Shown one piece after another: positions 19,218 through 27,543 of a stretch of DNA of 64,000 nucleotides (the stretch's first letter is position 1; each line of letters begins with the position of its first letter). Source of the DNA: Arthrobacter citreus (GTDB lineage: Bacteria; Actinomycetota; Actinomycetes; Actinomycetales; Micrococcaceae); NCBI RefSeq assembly GCF_038405225.1, contig NZ_CP151657.1, forward strand, positions 2,666,001 to 2,730,000. Direction: 5' to 3'. A model generated the notes under the pieces. It saw nothing but the letters and a program-made list of their open reading frames with translations, was not told the origin of the DNA and searched no databases. The position numbers and the translations under genes are program-made.

Positions 19218-19973
19218 ATGGGTAAGCTTGACGGCAAAACAGCAATTGTCACCGGATCTTCCAGGGGAATCGGAGCTGAAGTTGCCCTCCTGCTCGCAGC
19301 GGAGGGCGCTGATGTCGTTATTAATTACCGCCAAAAGGCGCCCAGGGCGAATAAAGTGGTCAAGAACATTGTGGACGCCGGAGGCAAAGCGGTTGCTGTC
19401 GGTGCGGATCTGACCCAGGACGCAGGAATTCAAGCGCTGATCAACGCTGCGCAGGATTCCTTTGTTGGCCTCGACATTCTGGTACTCAATGCGTCTGGCG
19501 GGATGGAAACGGACCTGGGCCAAGGCTATGCACTGCGTCTGAACCGCGACGCCCAAGTTAATATGCTCATGGCCGCCGCGGAGATCATGCCATCGGGGTC
19601 CCGAGTAGTATTTGTGACAAGCCATCAGGCGCATTTTATAGATTCCGTAGAAACAACGGCTGACTATGAGGCCGTGGCCAGGAGCAAGCGGGCCGGTGAA
19701 GTTGCTTTACGCAAACACATTCCCGAGCTCGATGCCAGGGGAATCACCTTGGTAGTTGTCTCCGGAGACATGATCGAGGGCACGGCGACAACTATGCTCT
19801 TGGAGCGAGCCAATCCTGGCGCCGTTGAGGTGCGCCGGGCGGAGGTGGGCCGCCTCTATTCGGTGGGAGAATTCGCGGCTGAAGTCGCGGAAATGGCGAC
19901 CGCCCCAGTGCCCACCGGCCATATTGAGTATGTAGGCGGCGCCCGCACCTTCCAGGATGACGCCACAGCATAA
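19218..19973 (+). CDS. SDR family oxidoreductase, possible ketoreductase of the lipolanthine-like locus
   Basis: A 251-residue short-chain dehydrogenase. ATG 19218 has an AAAGGAG ribosome site, so the longer frame from 19182 is rejected. The Rossmann motif TGSSRGIG (12-19) and NAS (91-93) are normal, and Ser135 is present. The catalytic Tyr150 and Lys157 are seven residues apart (YEAVARSK) instead of the usual four, so the active site is atypical. It converges on the acyltransferase gene with four bases between the stop codons. The position suggests a beta-ketoacyl reductase for the acyl chain; it could instead be an unrelated reductase at the cluster edge. Confidence 0.75.
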   Translation: MGKLDGKTAIVTGSSRGIGAEVALLLAAEGADVVINYRQKAPRANKVVKNIVDAGGKAVAVGADLTQDAGIQALINAAQDSFVGLDILVLNASGGMETDLGQGYALRLNRDAQVNMLMAAAEIMPSGSRVVFVTSHQAHFIDSVETTADYEAVARSKRAGEVALRKHIPELDARGITLVVVSGDMIEGTATTMLLERANPGAVEVRRAEVGRLYSVGEFAAEVAEMATAPVPTGHIEYVGGARTFQDDATA

Positions 19974-19977
19974 GGGC

Positions 19978-20904
19978 CTAGGCAACAAAGTCCTTGAAAG
20001 CTGCCTTTCGGACATAATCTCGGGACCGAATGAGAAGTTTCTCAAATGAGGGGTCGTCCGGGCCGGAGAAGAGCGCAGAGTGTCCGGGGATCACCATTCG
20101 CTTGACCCCATAATCCAACATGGCCTGATACTGCTCCGCATTGACAAGCCTTCGGCTCCACCCGCGGGCCAGATCGTGTGAAACTTCTGGCCCGGTGGAG
20201 AGGCGCTTTCCATTGTCTGACAGGAGGAGACGGGAGGGGGCTTGAAACTTAAAGCGTGAATAAACTTCTTCTTCCAGGCGGTCCGCCAGCGGGGAAAGTG
20301 CCGGGCAATGCTCGGCACGCTCAACCGTGTAGAAGATTATTCCTCCAAGTCGCCGGACGCCATCACCGAAACGGTGAACAAGAGAAGCCGTTCCCGAGAC
20401 GGAAAAGACTCCCCGCTCCTGTACGACGCTGATGTCCAGCCAACCATTTGAATCCTCGGACAGCACATCCGTAATAAGCCGGTCCGTCATTTCTTGGGAA
20501 AGACGGGCGTAAAAAACGCAGGCCAAGGGAGCTTCAGCCTCGGAAAAGTAGGTTTCCTCCACCTGGGTGCTCCGGGTGATAAGTTCCACCATTTCCCTAA
20601 AGGACAGGCAGCCTGCGTGAACGGCCGCGGTGAGACTCCCAAAAGATTGTCCAGCTAGCAAGTCGGGTTGGCGCCTCGTCAGCTGTTCCCACGTTGCGGC
20701 CAACACCAGATGCTCAATCATGTACACCGTTTGGTAGATGTTCCAGTCATAAATCTCAGCTTCGCGATGCCGTTCGAGAAGATCCGGGCCCAGCACGGCT
20801 TCCGCCTGCTCCACAAGGTTCTGCCCGTACGGCACGGACTCAAGCAGCTCATAAACGTTAGGCTGCTTATTCGGCACAAGGCCGGAAAAGAGCAGAGCGA
20901 GCAT
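19978..20904 (-). CDS. acyltransferase, malonyl-CoA:ACP transacylase (FabD) related
   Basis: A 308-residue protein. ATG 20904 with an AGGAG site is preferred over an upstream in-frame start at 20997. It has the FabD-type nucleophile elbow GQSFGS (Ser87) and a candidate catalytic His199 (EHCPALSP), though this segment departs from the common FHS form. It follows the ketosynthase gene by 34 bases as last gene of the di-iron protein/ACP/KS/AT operon. It most likely loads an extender or starter acyl group on the ACP encoded two genes upstream. Sequence is divergent, so acyl specificity is not predictable. Confidence 0.75.
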   Translation of the reverse strand: MLALLFSGLVPNKQPNVYELLESVPYGQNLVEQAEAVLGPDLLERHREAEIYDWNIYQTVYMIEHLVLAATWEQLTRRQPDLLAGQSFGSLTAAVHAGCLSFREMVELITRSTQVEETYFSEAEAPLACVFYARLSQEMTDRLITDVLSEDSNGWLDISVVQERGVFSVSGTASLVHRFGDGVRRLGGIIFYTVERAEHCPALSPLADRLEEEVYSRFKFQAPSRLLLSDNGKRLSTGPEVSHDLARGWSRRLVNAEQYQAMLDYGVKRMVIPGHSALFSGPDDPSFEKLLIRSRDYVRKAAFKDFVA

Positions 20905-20938
20905 GTTCTCTCCTGAAAATGGTGATGTATGAGGCCAA

Positions 20939-22207
20939 TTAACCGAGAACAAGAGCCGCGTTGCTACCCCCGAATCCCGATGAGGAGGACAAGGCAAGGC
21001 CGCCTTCGAGAGCCTGCGGTTGTCCCCTCACGAGACACGCAGACGTGGGGATAGGGTCCTCGCAGTTGAGGATTGGCGGTGTTTCTCCAACCCGCAGACT
21101 TTCCACGACCACGGCCACCTCTATACCGCCGGCTGCGGCGAGTGTGTGGCCGATATTCGACTTAATGGCCTGGACCGGCACGGAGCTCACCCGATCCATG
21201 CCGAGCACGGCAGTGAGGGCTTCCAGCTCAAGCGGGTCGTTCTGGGGTGTCCCGGTGCCGTGAGCGCTGTAGAGACAAATATCCTCTGGGGTTGCGCCGG
21301 CCGACGTCATGGCCAGTTGAAGGGCTGAGCGGAGGCCCGCTGCGTCCTGATCCGGATTTGTCAGATGCCCGCGGTTTGTTGACATGCCATAGCCATAAAT
21401 GCGGGCTACGGGGCCGGCAGTCCGCAGCGCCGCGCGTTCTGGTGACTCGATGATGAAAGCGCAGGCTCCTTCAGCCGGGACAAAGCCACCCCGCCCTGAG
21501 TCGAATGGCCGGGAGCACTCCCGTGCGTGCTCAAACTTGTCCGAAGCAGCCGCACCGAGAATGGAGACCTGCGCGAGGCTGAAGGAGTCGATGGTTGCAT
21601 CAGAGCCGCCACAGATGACAAGGTCCACCACCCCCGCCTCGACCATCATGGACCCGGTGATTATGGCGGTGGTGCTTGACGCGCATTCCGTGTTCACCGT
21701 CAAAGTGAGCCCCGTCGCCCCAATGAGTTGCGCAATCATGGCCGGCGTAGCTGAAGGAGATGCATAAACGGCGCTGAAGGGAGATCCGCGCTTGAGGCCT
21801 TCGCGCCCCTTCCCCTCAAAGGCACGCATCGCCTTTTGGTACATACCGGGTGTCCCTGAGGAGGAACCCCAAATCACTCCGACCCTCTCCGGAGGGAGGC
21901 CGAACAGGGACTCCGTAGAGATGGCGCCCAGATCCCCTGTCCGCTGGCTCAGGAGGTCCGTTACCACACTCATTCCAAGCAGGGTTGAACGATCCGCATG
22001 CCGTCTTGTTCGGCTGGGAAGGTGTGAGATGGCCAGCAGAGAGTCATCAACCCGACCAACAGCTTGTCTGGTTTCGTCCTCTGGATCAATTCTGTATTCG
22101 AGGCCTGATGCTCCACTGAGAAGCTTCGCAAAGAATGACTCGAGATCGCCACCCAAAGGTCCGAGAACAGCCACCCCTGTGATGGCGCTTCGGGGATTAG
22201 CTGTCAT
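20939..22207 (-). CDS. beta-ketoacyl-ACP synthase (KAS II/FabF-like)
   Basis: A 422-residue condensing enzyme with the complete catalytic set: Cys175 in NTECASS, His316 in SAHGTGTPQND, and Lys349/His354 in KSNIGHT. This is the free-standing (type II) form, as in fatty acid synthesis or aromatic polyketide systems. Its ATG overlaps the end of the ACP gene by 11 bases. It should extend acyl-ACP chains within this locus, with the second long synthase at 23633 as a possible partner or starter-unit enzyme. Confidence 0.9.
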   Translation of the reverse strand: MTANPRSAITGVAVLGPLGGDLESFFAKLLSGASGLEYRIDPEDETRQAVGRVDDSLLAISHLPSRTRRHADRSTLLGMSVVTDLLSQRTGDLGAISTESLFGLPPERVGVIWGSSSGTPGMYQKAMRAFEGKGREGLKRGSPFSAVYASPSATPAMIAQLIGATGLTLTVNTECASSTTAIITGSMMVEAGVVDLVICGGSDATIDSFSLAQVSILGAAASDKFEHARECSRPFDSGRGGFVPAEGACAFIIESPERAALRTAGPVARIYGYGMSTNRGHLTNPDQDAAGLRSALQLAMTSAGATPEDICLYSAHGTGTPQNDPLELEALTAVLGMDRVSSVPVQAIKSNIGHTLAAAGGIEVAVVVESLRVGETPPILNCEDPIPTSACLVRGQPQALEGGLALSSSSGFGGSNAALVLG

Positions 22208-22475
22208 GATTCCTACGACGATCGCTAATAGTACTGACCAGCCACTGGACGCTCATGGCACGGCGCCGGTCCGGGTCGCTCATCGCTTCCTTGAATTCCT
22301 CTTCCACACTGACGCCAAACTTCTCTTCAGTAAAAACTGTCAGCTCCAGCACCGAAAGTGAATCCATATCGAGATCCTCCAAGAGATGTGATTCAAGATG
22401 TACCTCGTCAACTGCAGTATCCGTAGCCTCAGCGAGGAAGGGTAAAAGCTCCTGGGTCGTATCATCAGATTTCAT
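22197..22475 (-). CDS. acyl carrier protein
   Basis: A 92-residue acidic protein with the phosphopantetheine site LDMDSLSVLEL (Ser39). ATG 22475 has an AAAGGAA ribosome site; a longer frame from 22523 lies inside the preceding gene. It overlaps both neighbours by 11 bases, indicating coupled translation and fixed stoichiometry with the di-iron protein and the ketosynthase. It is the expected acyl donor for the GNAT acyltransferase at 34456. Confidence 0.9.
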   Translation of the reverse strand: MKSDDTTQELLPFLAEATDTAVDEVHLESHLLEDLDMDSLSVLELTVFTEEKFGVSVEEEFKEAMSDPDRRRAMSVQWLVSTISDRRRNHDS

Positions 22476-23421
22476 CGGTGAATTCCTTTCGCAAATCACT
22501 CTTGGGCGCAATAACGTGTTCAAATATGTGGTCGCGGAATTTGTCGGTCATCCCAGCCTGGCCGAAGACGCGGCCGGCTGCCTGGCGCTGCAGTTGCGCC
22601 AAAGCACCGCCGGCGTCGTCACTGAAATCAGCAAGTTCCATAGCAAGCGGAAGCGTGCGTTCAAGGACATCTTCGACGGCTTCCCTGTGCCCCTCTTCAA
22701 TGCCGATTCGAAGGGCATGCATTCCATAGCTGATGTGACGGGATTCGTCGCGTGTCAATGCCGCGAAGGAACTGCGCACACCGGGAAGGACACCCACACG
22801 GCCGAGGAGGCTTACTACGAGGCGTTGTCCGCTTAAAGCCAGCACACCCTCATTCACCATGTGAAAGAGTGCCACTCCGCGAATCCAGGATTCGTAGTCA
22901 CCTGGATTGTTGGTGATGTTGCCCATGATTTCACCCTCAATAAGGGACAACTCACGATGAGCGGGCTCGGCCATATCCCAGGCTGTCCGCAGCATCGCTT
23001 CAGGGCTCTCGTCGACGCCGAGCAACTCTCTCCCGAGACGAAACATGAGCTGCGTGTGTTTGGCTTCGTCGGATGCCTGCGTGGTTATGAAAAGCAGATC
23101 TTCCTCGTCGGGGCTGCCTAGCATGACGGGGGCGAGAAGGTCAGTGCCGGTGTACTCGCCGATAATAAATGTGTAAATTAAACGCTCAATTTCCACGCGA
23201 AGACGGGCAGGTAATCGGTGGTGGAAATCATAAACGTCCTGCTCAAGATCAATGGCCGACAGCTGCCATTGCTGGCGGTCCCAGCGCTCGAAAAGCTCCT
23301 GCGGACCCGGCCGTTCTCCGGCCACTCGGTCGGCGTGCGCGAGAAGGGAAGCTGTATCAACACGGCCGAGTTCCATCACCTCGGCTTCATCCACTCGAAG
23401 CGTGCTCCATCGGTCAACCAC
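22465..23421 (-). CDS. R2-like di-iron (ferritin-like) oxygenase or desaturase
   Basis: A 318-residue all-helical protein with the four-helix di-iron ligand set: Glu89, Glu119-x-x-His122 (DEAKH), Glu191 (NEG) and Glu226-x-x-His229 (DESRH). The frame resembles ribonucleotide reductase small subunits and R2-like ligand-binding oxidases, but it stands with an ACP and ketosynthase and no large reductase subunit. A role as oxygenase or desaturase on an acyl-ACP is therefore more likely than nucleotide reduction. It starts at GTG 23421 with a GGGGGA site and leads the four-gene operon. Confidence 0.7.
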   Translation of the reverse strand: MVDRWSTLRVDEAEVMELGRVDTASLLAHADRVAGERPGPQELFERWDRQQWQLSAIDLEQDVYDFHHRLPARLRVEIERLIYTFIIGEYTGTDLLAPVMLGSPDEEDLLFITTQASDEAKHTQLMFRLGRELLGVDESPEAMLRTAWDMAEPAHRELSLIEGEIMGNITNNPGDYESWIRGVALFHMVNEGVLALSGQRLVVSLLGRVGVLPGVRSSFAALTRDESRHISYGMHALRIGIEEGHREAVEDVLERTLPLAMELADFSDDAGGALAQLQRQAAGRVFGQAGMTDKFRDHIFEHVIAPKSDLRKEFTDEI

Positions 23422-23632
23422 GAGTCCCCCAACTTAGGTGTGTGGCACGCATGACTCGCGCGCCTGCTAAAAGACGCTACCGGGCAACTCTTGCAAGAGA
23501 ACTACTCACTTTGGCGATCTCGCTCCTTCTTAAGGAGGAGAAAGCACAGGCGCAATACGACATAGGATTTCGCGTATTGAACCGATAATTGCAGCCCTCC
23601 ACGTTACCGACCGAAGCAGGAGATTTGCCAAG
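23422..23632. promoter_or_regulatory. divergent control region of the acyl-assembly genes
   Basis: This 211-bp region separates the di-iron/ACP/KS/AT operon (minus) from the long ketosynthase (plus) and must hold both promoters. It contains an inverted repeat CTCCTT-CTT-AAGGAG at 23523-23537. No confident -35/-10 pair could be assigned. Confidence 0.4.
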
Positions 23633-25264
23633 ATGTTTGAGCGGCCACCCGTAGTTTCGCCGCGCACCGGCAGAATCTCCCCAGATGCTTCCGAGTCTTT
23701 TGGTCGCTCGCTTCGTGAAGTCCTGGCAGGAAACGATGAGCTTCCTGAAGCGCTGCTCATTGATATCGGGCAATACATCGACGGGGTTTCGGGAGCTTTC
23801 TTTGATCAAACATCTCAACGCCAGCGGGTTTCACCGCGCCTCTCGCTGAACCTTGAGCCGGCACAATTCCTCAGGGCGGGCCTTGCCGGCACATCGCTTC
23901 CGCGGCAATTACCCATTTACCTCGTGCGCGCACCCGATTCCGTGCGGACCAGGGCTTTCGCGGTCCACGAGACCACCGAATTATCTGAAATCGAGGACAA
24001 CCTGCTTGGCTTCCTCCTCCCTGGCGAGGTTTTCCTAACACCCCAGCTGATCCTCAAAGGAGATGTTGTCAACAAATGGCTTGCATTTAGGGCGCCTGGG
24101 CGGCCGGCGTCGGCATGCGGGGGACGAGCAGTTCCACCGGCCCCGAGCCACGTGGAAAACCGTGGAGCCGAAGAACCTGATGCTGACGGGCTGGCTATCG
24201 TGGAGATGGATCTGATGTCTCAGGCAGGCTCGTCCCTTGAAGAACATATTGCCGCTTTCCAAGGCCGGCGCAACGTCCACGATTCCAGGGCAACCGCGGC
24301 AGATGTGGGTTCGGTGCCCACAGGGCTGCAGGAAACGTGCCAGTCAATACTGCATGCTTTGGAGGGGCATTCCGGTTTGCCGCGTCTGGACCGACTGGAG
24401 TATTTTTTCGCCGGAAGCGGCACACTGGCCGCTCCAGATACGGAAGCTGCTGATTCGCAGGGGGTGCGAGGCTTCCTTACTCCGCCTACCCTGACCTATA
24501 TGGGTTCCTCGCTGGAGCCCGTCATCTTCTCGCATGCCTGTGCCAGCGTCATTTTTGCCCTGCACCGTGCCCGGGCGAGGATCCGGACCGGGGCCGTGGA
24601 CGCAGTGCTGCTGGCCGGTGGTCTGCAGCTTTCGCCTGAAACGGTCCAGTCGATGTCCTCTTTAGGGACGCTCAGTAACTGTCAGGCCCGGCCTTTTGAC
24701 GATCAGCGGGACGGAACCCACATCAGCGCCGGTTACGGCGCGCTCCTGGTCATGCATCCGAATATGGCACGCAGACTGGGTCATACAGTAAGCGGAGTCA
24801 TACGGTCCCTGCACATCGATGTCGAAGATTTCGGAGCAGCAACTGATTCGGACCAGGTTGCACGGCACCTCTCCTCCACCCTCAATACCGGGTTATGCGC
24901 TCCTGATGCAGTCGTTGCCCATGCCACGGGAACCCTACAAGGAGATGATTCCGAAGCGCGTGCCCTCGCCACACTATTAGATCCGGGTACGCCGGTTGTG
25001 GCCTCGAAGGGGGCTACCGGCCACCTGCTGCATGCTGCAGGTTTCACAGGGATTGGACATGCGCTCGCTCTCCTCGGACAGTCGACTATCTGCGGGACCA
25101 TCGGACTAACAAATCCGCTGCAACAGCCTTTGTGGATGCCCGTGGAGGGAGAGAAGGAGTCACTTTCAGGACCTATCCGTCGAGTGCTGGTCACCAGTGT
25201 TGGCTTTGGTGGAAATCTGGGTAGCTTGGTTTTGGAGTCCCTTATCCCAGTCGAGCTTCGTTGA
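23633..25264 (+). CDS. long beta-ketoacyl synthase with extra N-terminal domain
   Basis: A 543-residue protein; ATG 23633 follows CAGGAG. The C-terminal half is a thiolase-fold ketosynthase with Cys303 (SHACASV), His430 (AHATGTLQGDD) and Lys459/His464 (KGATGH), so the active site is complete and it is not a chain-length factor. The first 220 or so residues precede the usual synthase start, and no domain was recognised there; a Pro/Ala-rich linker lies near 150-170. It is divergent from the FabF-like synthase operon. It may start chains with a special acyl group or perform the last condensation. Confidence 0.75.
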   Translation: MFERPPVVSPRTGRISPDASESFGRSLREVLAGNDELPEALLIDIGQYIDGVSGAFFDQTSQRQRVSPRLSLNLEPAQFLRAGLAGTSLPRQLPIYLVRAPDSVRTRAFAVHETTELSEIEDNLLGFLLPGEVFLTPQLILKGDVVNKWLAFRAPGRPASACGGRAVPPAPSHVENRGAEEPDADGLAIVEMDLMSQAGSSLEEHIAAFQGRRNVHDSRATAADVGSVPTGLQETCQSILHALEGHSGLPRLDRLEYFFAGSGTLAAPDTEAADSQGVRGFLTPPTLTYMGSSLEPVIFSHACASVIFALHRARARIRTGAVDAVLLAGGLQLSPETVQSMSSLGTLSNCQARPFDDQRDGTHISAGYGALLVMHPNMARRLGHTVSGVIRSLHIDVEDFGAATDSDQVARHLSSTLNTGLCAPDAVVAHATGTLQGDDSEARALATLLDPGTPVVASKGATGHLLHAAGFTGIGHALALLGQSTICGTIGLTNPLQQPLWMPVEGEKESLSGPIRRVLVTSVGFGGNLGSLVLESLIPVELR

Positions 25265-25348
25265 GCTTGCGGGCATCCAAGGTGCGTTGGGGCCTACGCC
25301 TGACCGCTGCAGATCATCCCATGTTGTCCAGGGTGAAGACTGGTGCCG

Positions 25349-25621
25349 TCACTGTCCCTTCGGGCCTTCGGGCTTCCAGGGACGCGTCTCCCCCGCAGCG
25401 TCCATCACCCGTCCTTCAATCGGCGGTTCAGGTGAACCGGATGAATCAGGGGACCCGGCTTTTCCATCATGCTTCATCTCTTTGACCTCGGACTTGAGGA
25501 TCCGCATCGATTGTCCCAGACCGCGGGCAATTCCTGGAAGTCTGGCGGCTCCAAAGAGGACTACAGCCAGAACAACCAGGACGAGCACGGCCCACGGATT
25601 GTCAAATAACCTGCCCATCAT
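25349..25621 (-). CDS. tatA: TatA/E-type twin-arginine translocase component
   Basis: A 90-residue protein; ATG 25621 has an AAAGGAA site (ATG 25618 follows directly). It has one N-terminal helix (WAVLVLVVLAVVLFGAARLP), the FG hinge, an amphipathic helix (IARGLGQSMRILKSEVKEMK) and a hydrophilic Pro/Ser-rich tail, the full TatA layout. No tatC is linked, so it must work with translocase parts encoded elsewhere or be an accessory copy. Its place inside the biosynthetic region is notable, but the link may be accidental. Confidence 0.8.
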   Translation of the reverse strand: MMGRLFDNPWAVLVLVVLAVVLFGAARLPGIARGLGQSMRILKSEVKEMKHDGKAGSPDSSGSPEPPIEGRVMDAAGETRPWKPEGPKGQ

Positions 25622-25743
25622 GGCAGTTCCTTTCTCACAGCAAATACCGGCCATGCCTTGAGGGTTTTAACAATTCCTCCATAATCCGGAACGGGCGGCT
25701 TATTGCCGTAAGTGTTGACGCCCTCATCGCGTGCAACCACGCG

Positions 25744-25956
25744 TCAACGAGACTCCGGTCCGGACGCTTCCTCGTTGTAGTTACTGAACAGGGCCCAAAC
25801 AAGCGAGATTAGCCCGATTACGGCGAAGACTAACCCCACCTTGGCTGGATCGATAATCCCCCACGAGACTCCCGGCATGGTCAACCAAACTATGCCGCCG
25901 GCCACAATAGAGACAACGCTCCAGAAAATGTCCTTTTTCTTTTTGTCGCTTTTCAT
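25744..25956 (-). CDS. small two-helix membrane protein, function unknown
   Basis: A 70-residue protein from ATG 25956 with an AAGGAG site: a lysine-rich start (MKSDKKKKD), two membrane helices (about 12-30 and 40-60) and an acidic tail. The longer frame from 25995 has no ribosome site. It lies between tatA and the flavoprotein gene in the same direction. A role as immunity or transport helper is possible but nothing in the sequence proves it. Confidence 0.6.
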   Translation of the reverse strand: MKSDKKKKDIFWSVVSIVAGGIVWLTMPGVSWGIIDPAKVGLVFAVIGLISLVWALFSNYNEEASGPESR

Positions 25957-26037
25957 GTCTTGCTCCTTGCGTTCGAAGGGGTGTAGCTGTAGCACATTGC
26001 CAATCTAGGCCCTTCAAATCCTCTGCAACATCCTTCG

Positions 26038-27543
26038 TTAGTTGTGCCGTCTCCTCTGTTTGTAGGAGGCTTCATCGCCCGCATTGGCGAAGAAATTGGT
26101 GATGTCGGCAGCCACAAGCTCAGCGGGCAGCTGCCATTGGGGTGCGGATTGCCTCCGGGGAAGGTCTCCGCGGACTGGATGATTGCCTCCGTGTCCGCAG
26201 ACCCACCAGCCGTCGAAACCTTCCACGCGCCAATTCTGAGGGTCGGTTTTCGCGATCGCTGCCGAGTCCGCCGGTCCAAGTGGACTGGCATAGGACAAGC
26301 CGCGGGGGTCAACAAAAGCACGGATTGTCCAAGTCTCAGAGCCGCTGTCGTCGCGGTCTTCCCAGTCCTTGTGGTCCCCAAACCGGAGCACCTTCGCCTC
26401 ACAGAGCGCCTGCCATTCGGCGTACCGCTCGAGTGGAGGCCCTGACGTGTACTTTGAAGCAACCCTGCTCAGCGCTGCAACATGCGTGGCAGGCAGTGTG
26501 CCGCCCCTGAAGGCAAAGGCTTCAACAATGCGTGCGACGCGGCTCTGCACGGCCACAGCTTCGTCTCGGTCGAGTGCTGCCATTTCTTCGAGCTGTTCAG
26601 ACAGCCGGTTGACGCGTGAAGCGGCTCCTGCTGTCTCACTTTGAGATAGTTCGCATGCCTCCTCAACGATCTGCTGCGCGCCAGCAACATCCGTCGAGCG
26701 GAGAAAGGCTTCCATGGTTGCCCTGGGGATTTCTGTGGCAGTCCATTTGCCTTCGGTTGGCCATGATGGGCGCCGTATTTCCCTGGAACGTGAACCTGCA
26801 CTGATGCATGGTTCAAGACCAGAACGCGAGTATTTGAGCGCCGCGTCGTCATATCGATACTGCCCGCCCCGATCAAGGGTCAAGGCGTTAATGACGTCTA
26901 TCGCTCCCAGGCCCAGACCATAGACCTCGACTCGCTCTCCGGGCCCGATGTCCTGGAGGCAAGCCGGTCTCCCGCCCCGGCTGACCGGATAGCCATTAAA
27001 TCCCGTGCCCGTGACGTCGAGGACACCTCCGACAGACCGCCTGGCATTCTCTGTCTCCACTATCCAGCGATCAGCCGGCCGCGAGATTCTCGCTACTCGT
27101 TCGGAAAGGAGTTCAACCGACACTGTTTGATTCAAGTCCTGGAGTATTTGGTCCCGAATGGAGCGAAGACGCCGCCCCATTGTTCCCCGTGAGACTTCGT
27201 TGAATCCGCCAGCACTTCCGCGTCCAGTTTTGGTGCCTGGCCCGAAACCGCTTCCCTCCCCTAAGACGCCGGTCGCTAACGACACGAACTGTCCGTTGGT
27301 TCCTGGAAAGACAGCGTCCTCCCACAGTGCATTACAGCGAAAGCCGGTCGGAGCTCTTTCATCCCATACAGCACCTACGGAAGGGTGCCGTGGGTCGAGG
27401 ATCAGTATTCTCAGATGCCCCAGCTGCTGAGAAGCGCGCTCCGGACTGGTCTGCAACTGCTGGGAAAGGGCTGCCAGGATCGAGATTGCCCGCGGCCCAC
27501 CACCGATGATCGCCAGCGTAGAATCTGAACCTTTGGTCACCAC
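26038..27543 (-). CDS. FAD/NAD(P)-binding protein (NAD_binding_9 type)
   Basis: A 501-residue flavoprotein with an N-terminal dinucleotide motif (AIIGGGPRAISIL, 11-23) and the family features WDERAPTGFRCNALWEDAV and EVYGLGLGAIDVINALT. Such proteins (PF13454 type) resemble flavin monooxygenases but most have no known substrate. It begins at GTG 27543, overlapping the stop of the ThDP-enzyme gene by seven bases, so the pair is translated together. It closes the operon that begins with the GNAT and LanKC genes. It lacks the features of an HFCD-type (LanD) decarboxylase, which are smaller proteins with a PASANT motif. Confidence 0.7.
   Translation of the reverse strand: MVTKGSDSTLAIIGGGPRAISILAALSQQLQTSPERASQQLGHLRILILDPRHPSVGAVWDERAPTGFRCNALWEDAVFPGTNGQFVSLATGVLGEGSGFGPGTKTGRGSAGGFNEVSRGTMGRRLRSIRDQILQDLNQTVSVELLSERVARISRPADRWIVETENARRSVGGVLDVTGTGFNGYPVSRGGRPACLQDIGPGERVEVYGLGLGAIDVINALTLDRGGQYRYDDAALKYSRSGLEPCISAGSRSREIRRPSWPTEGKWTATEIPRATMEAFLRSTDVAGAQQIVEEACELSQSETAGAASRVNRLSEQLEEMAALDRDEAVAVQSRVARIVEAFAFRGGTLPATHVAALSRVASKYTSGPPLERYAEWQALCEAKVLRFGDHKDWEDRDDSGSETWTIRAFVDPRGLSYASPLGPADSAAIAKTDPQNWRVEGFDGWWVCGHGGNHPVRGDLPRRQSAPQWQLPAELVAADITNFFANAGDEASYKQRRRHN

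Noticed and set aside
22465-23421. Ribonucleotide reductase small subunit
   Set aside because: Di-iron ligands fit, but there is no large subunit and the gene is fused in an operon with an ACP and ketosynthase.
26038-27543. Flavoprotein as LanD (Cys decarboxylase)
   Set aside because: It is a 501-residue NAD_binding_9-type protein with a different dinucleotide motif and size from HFCD decarboxylases.
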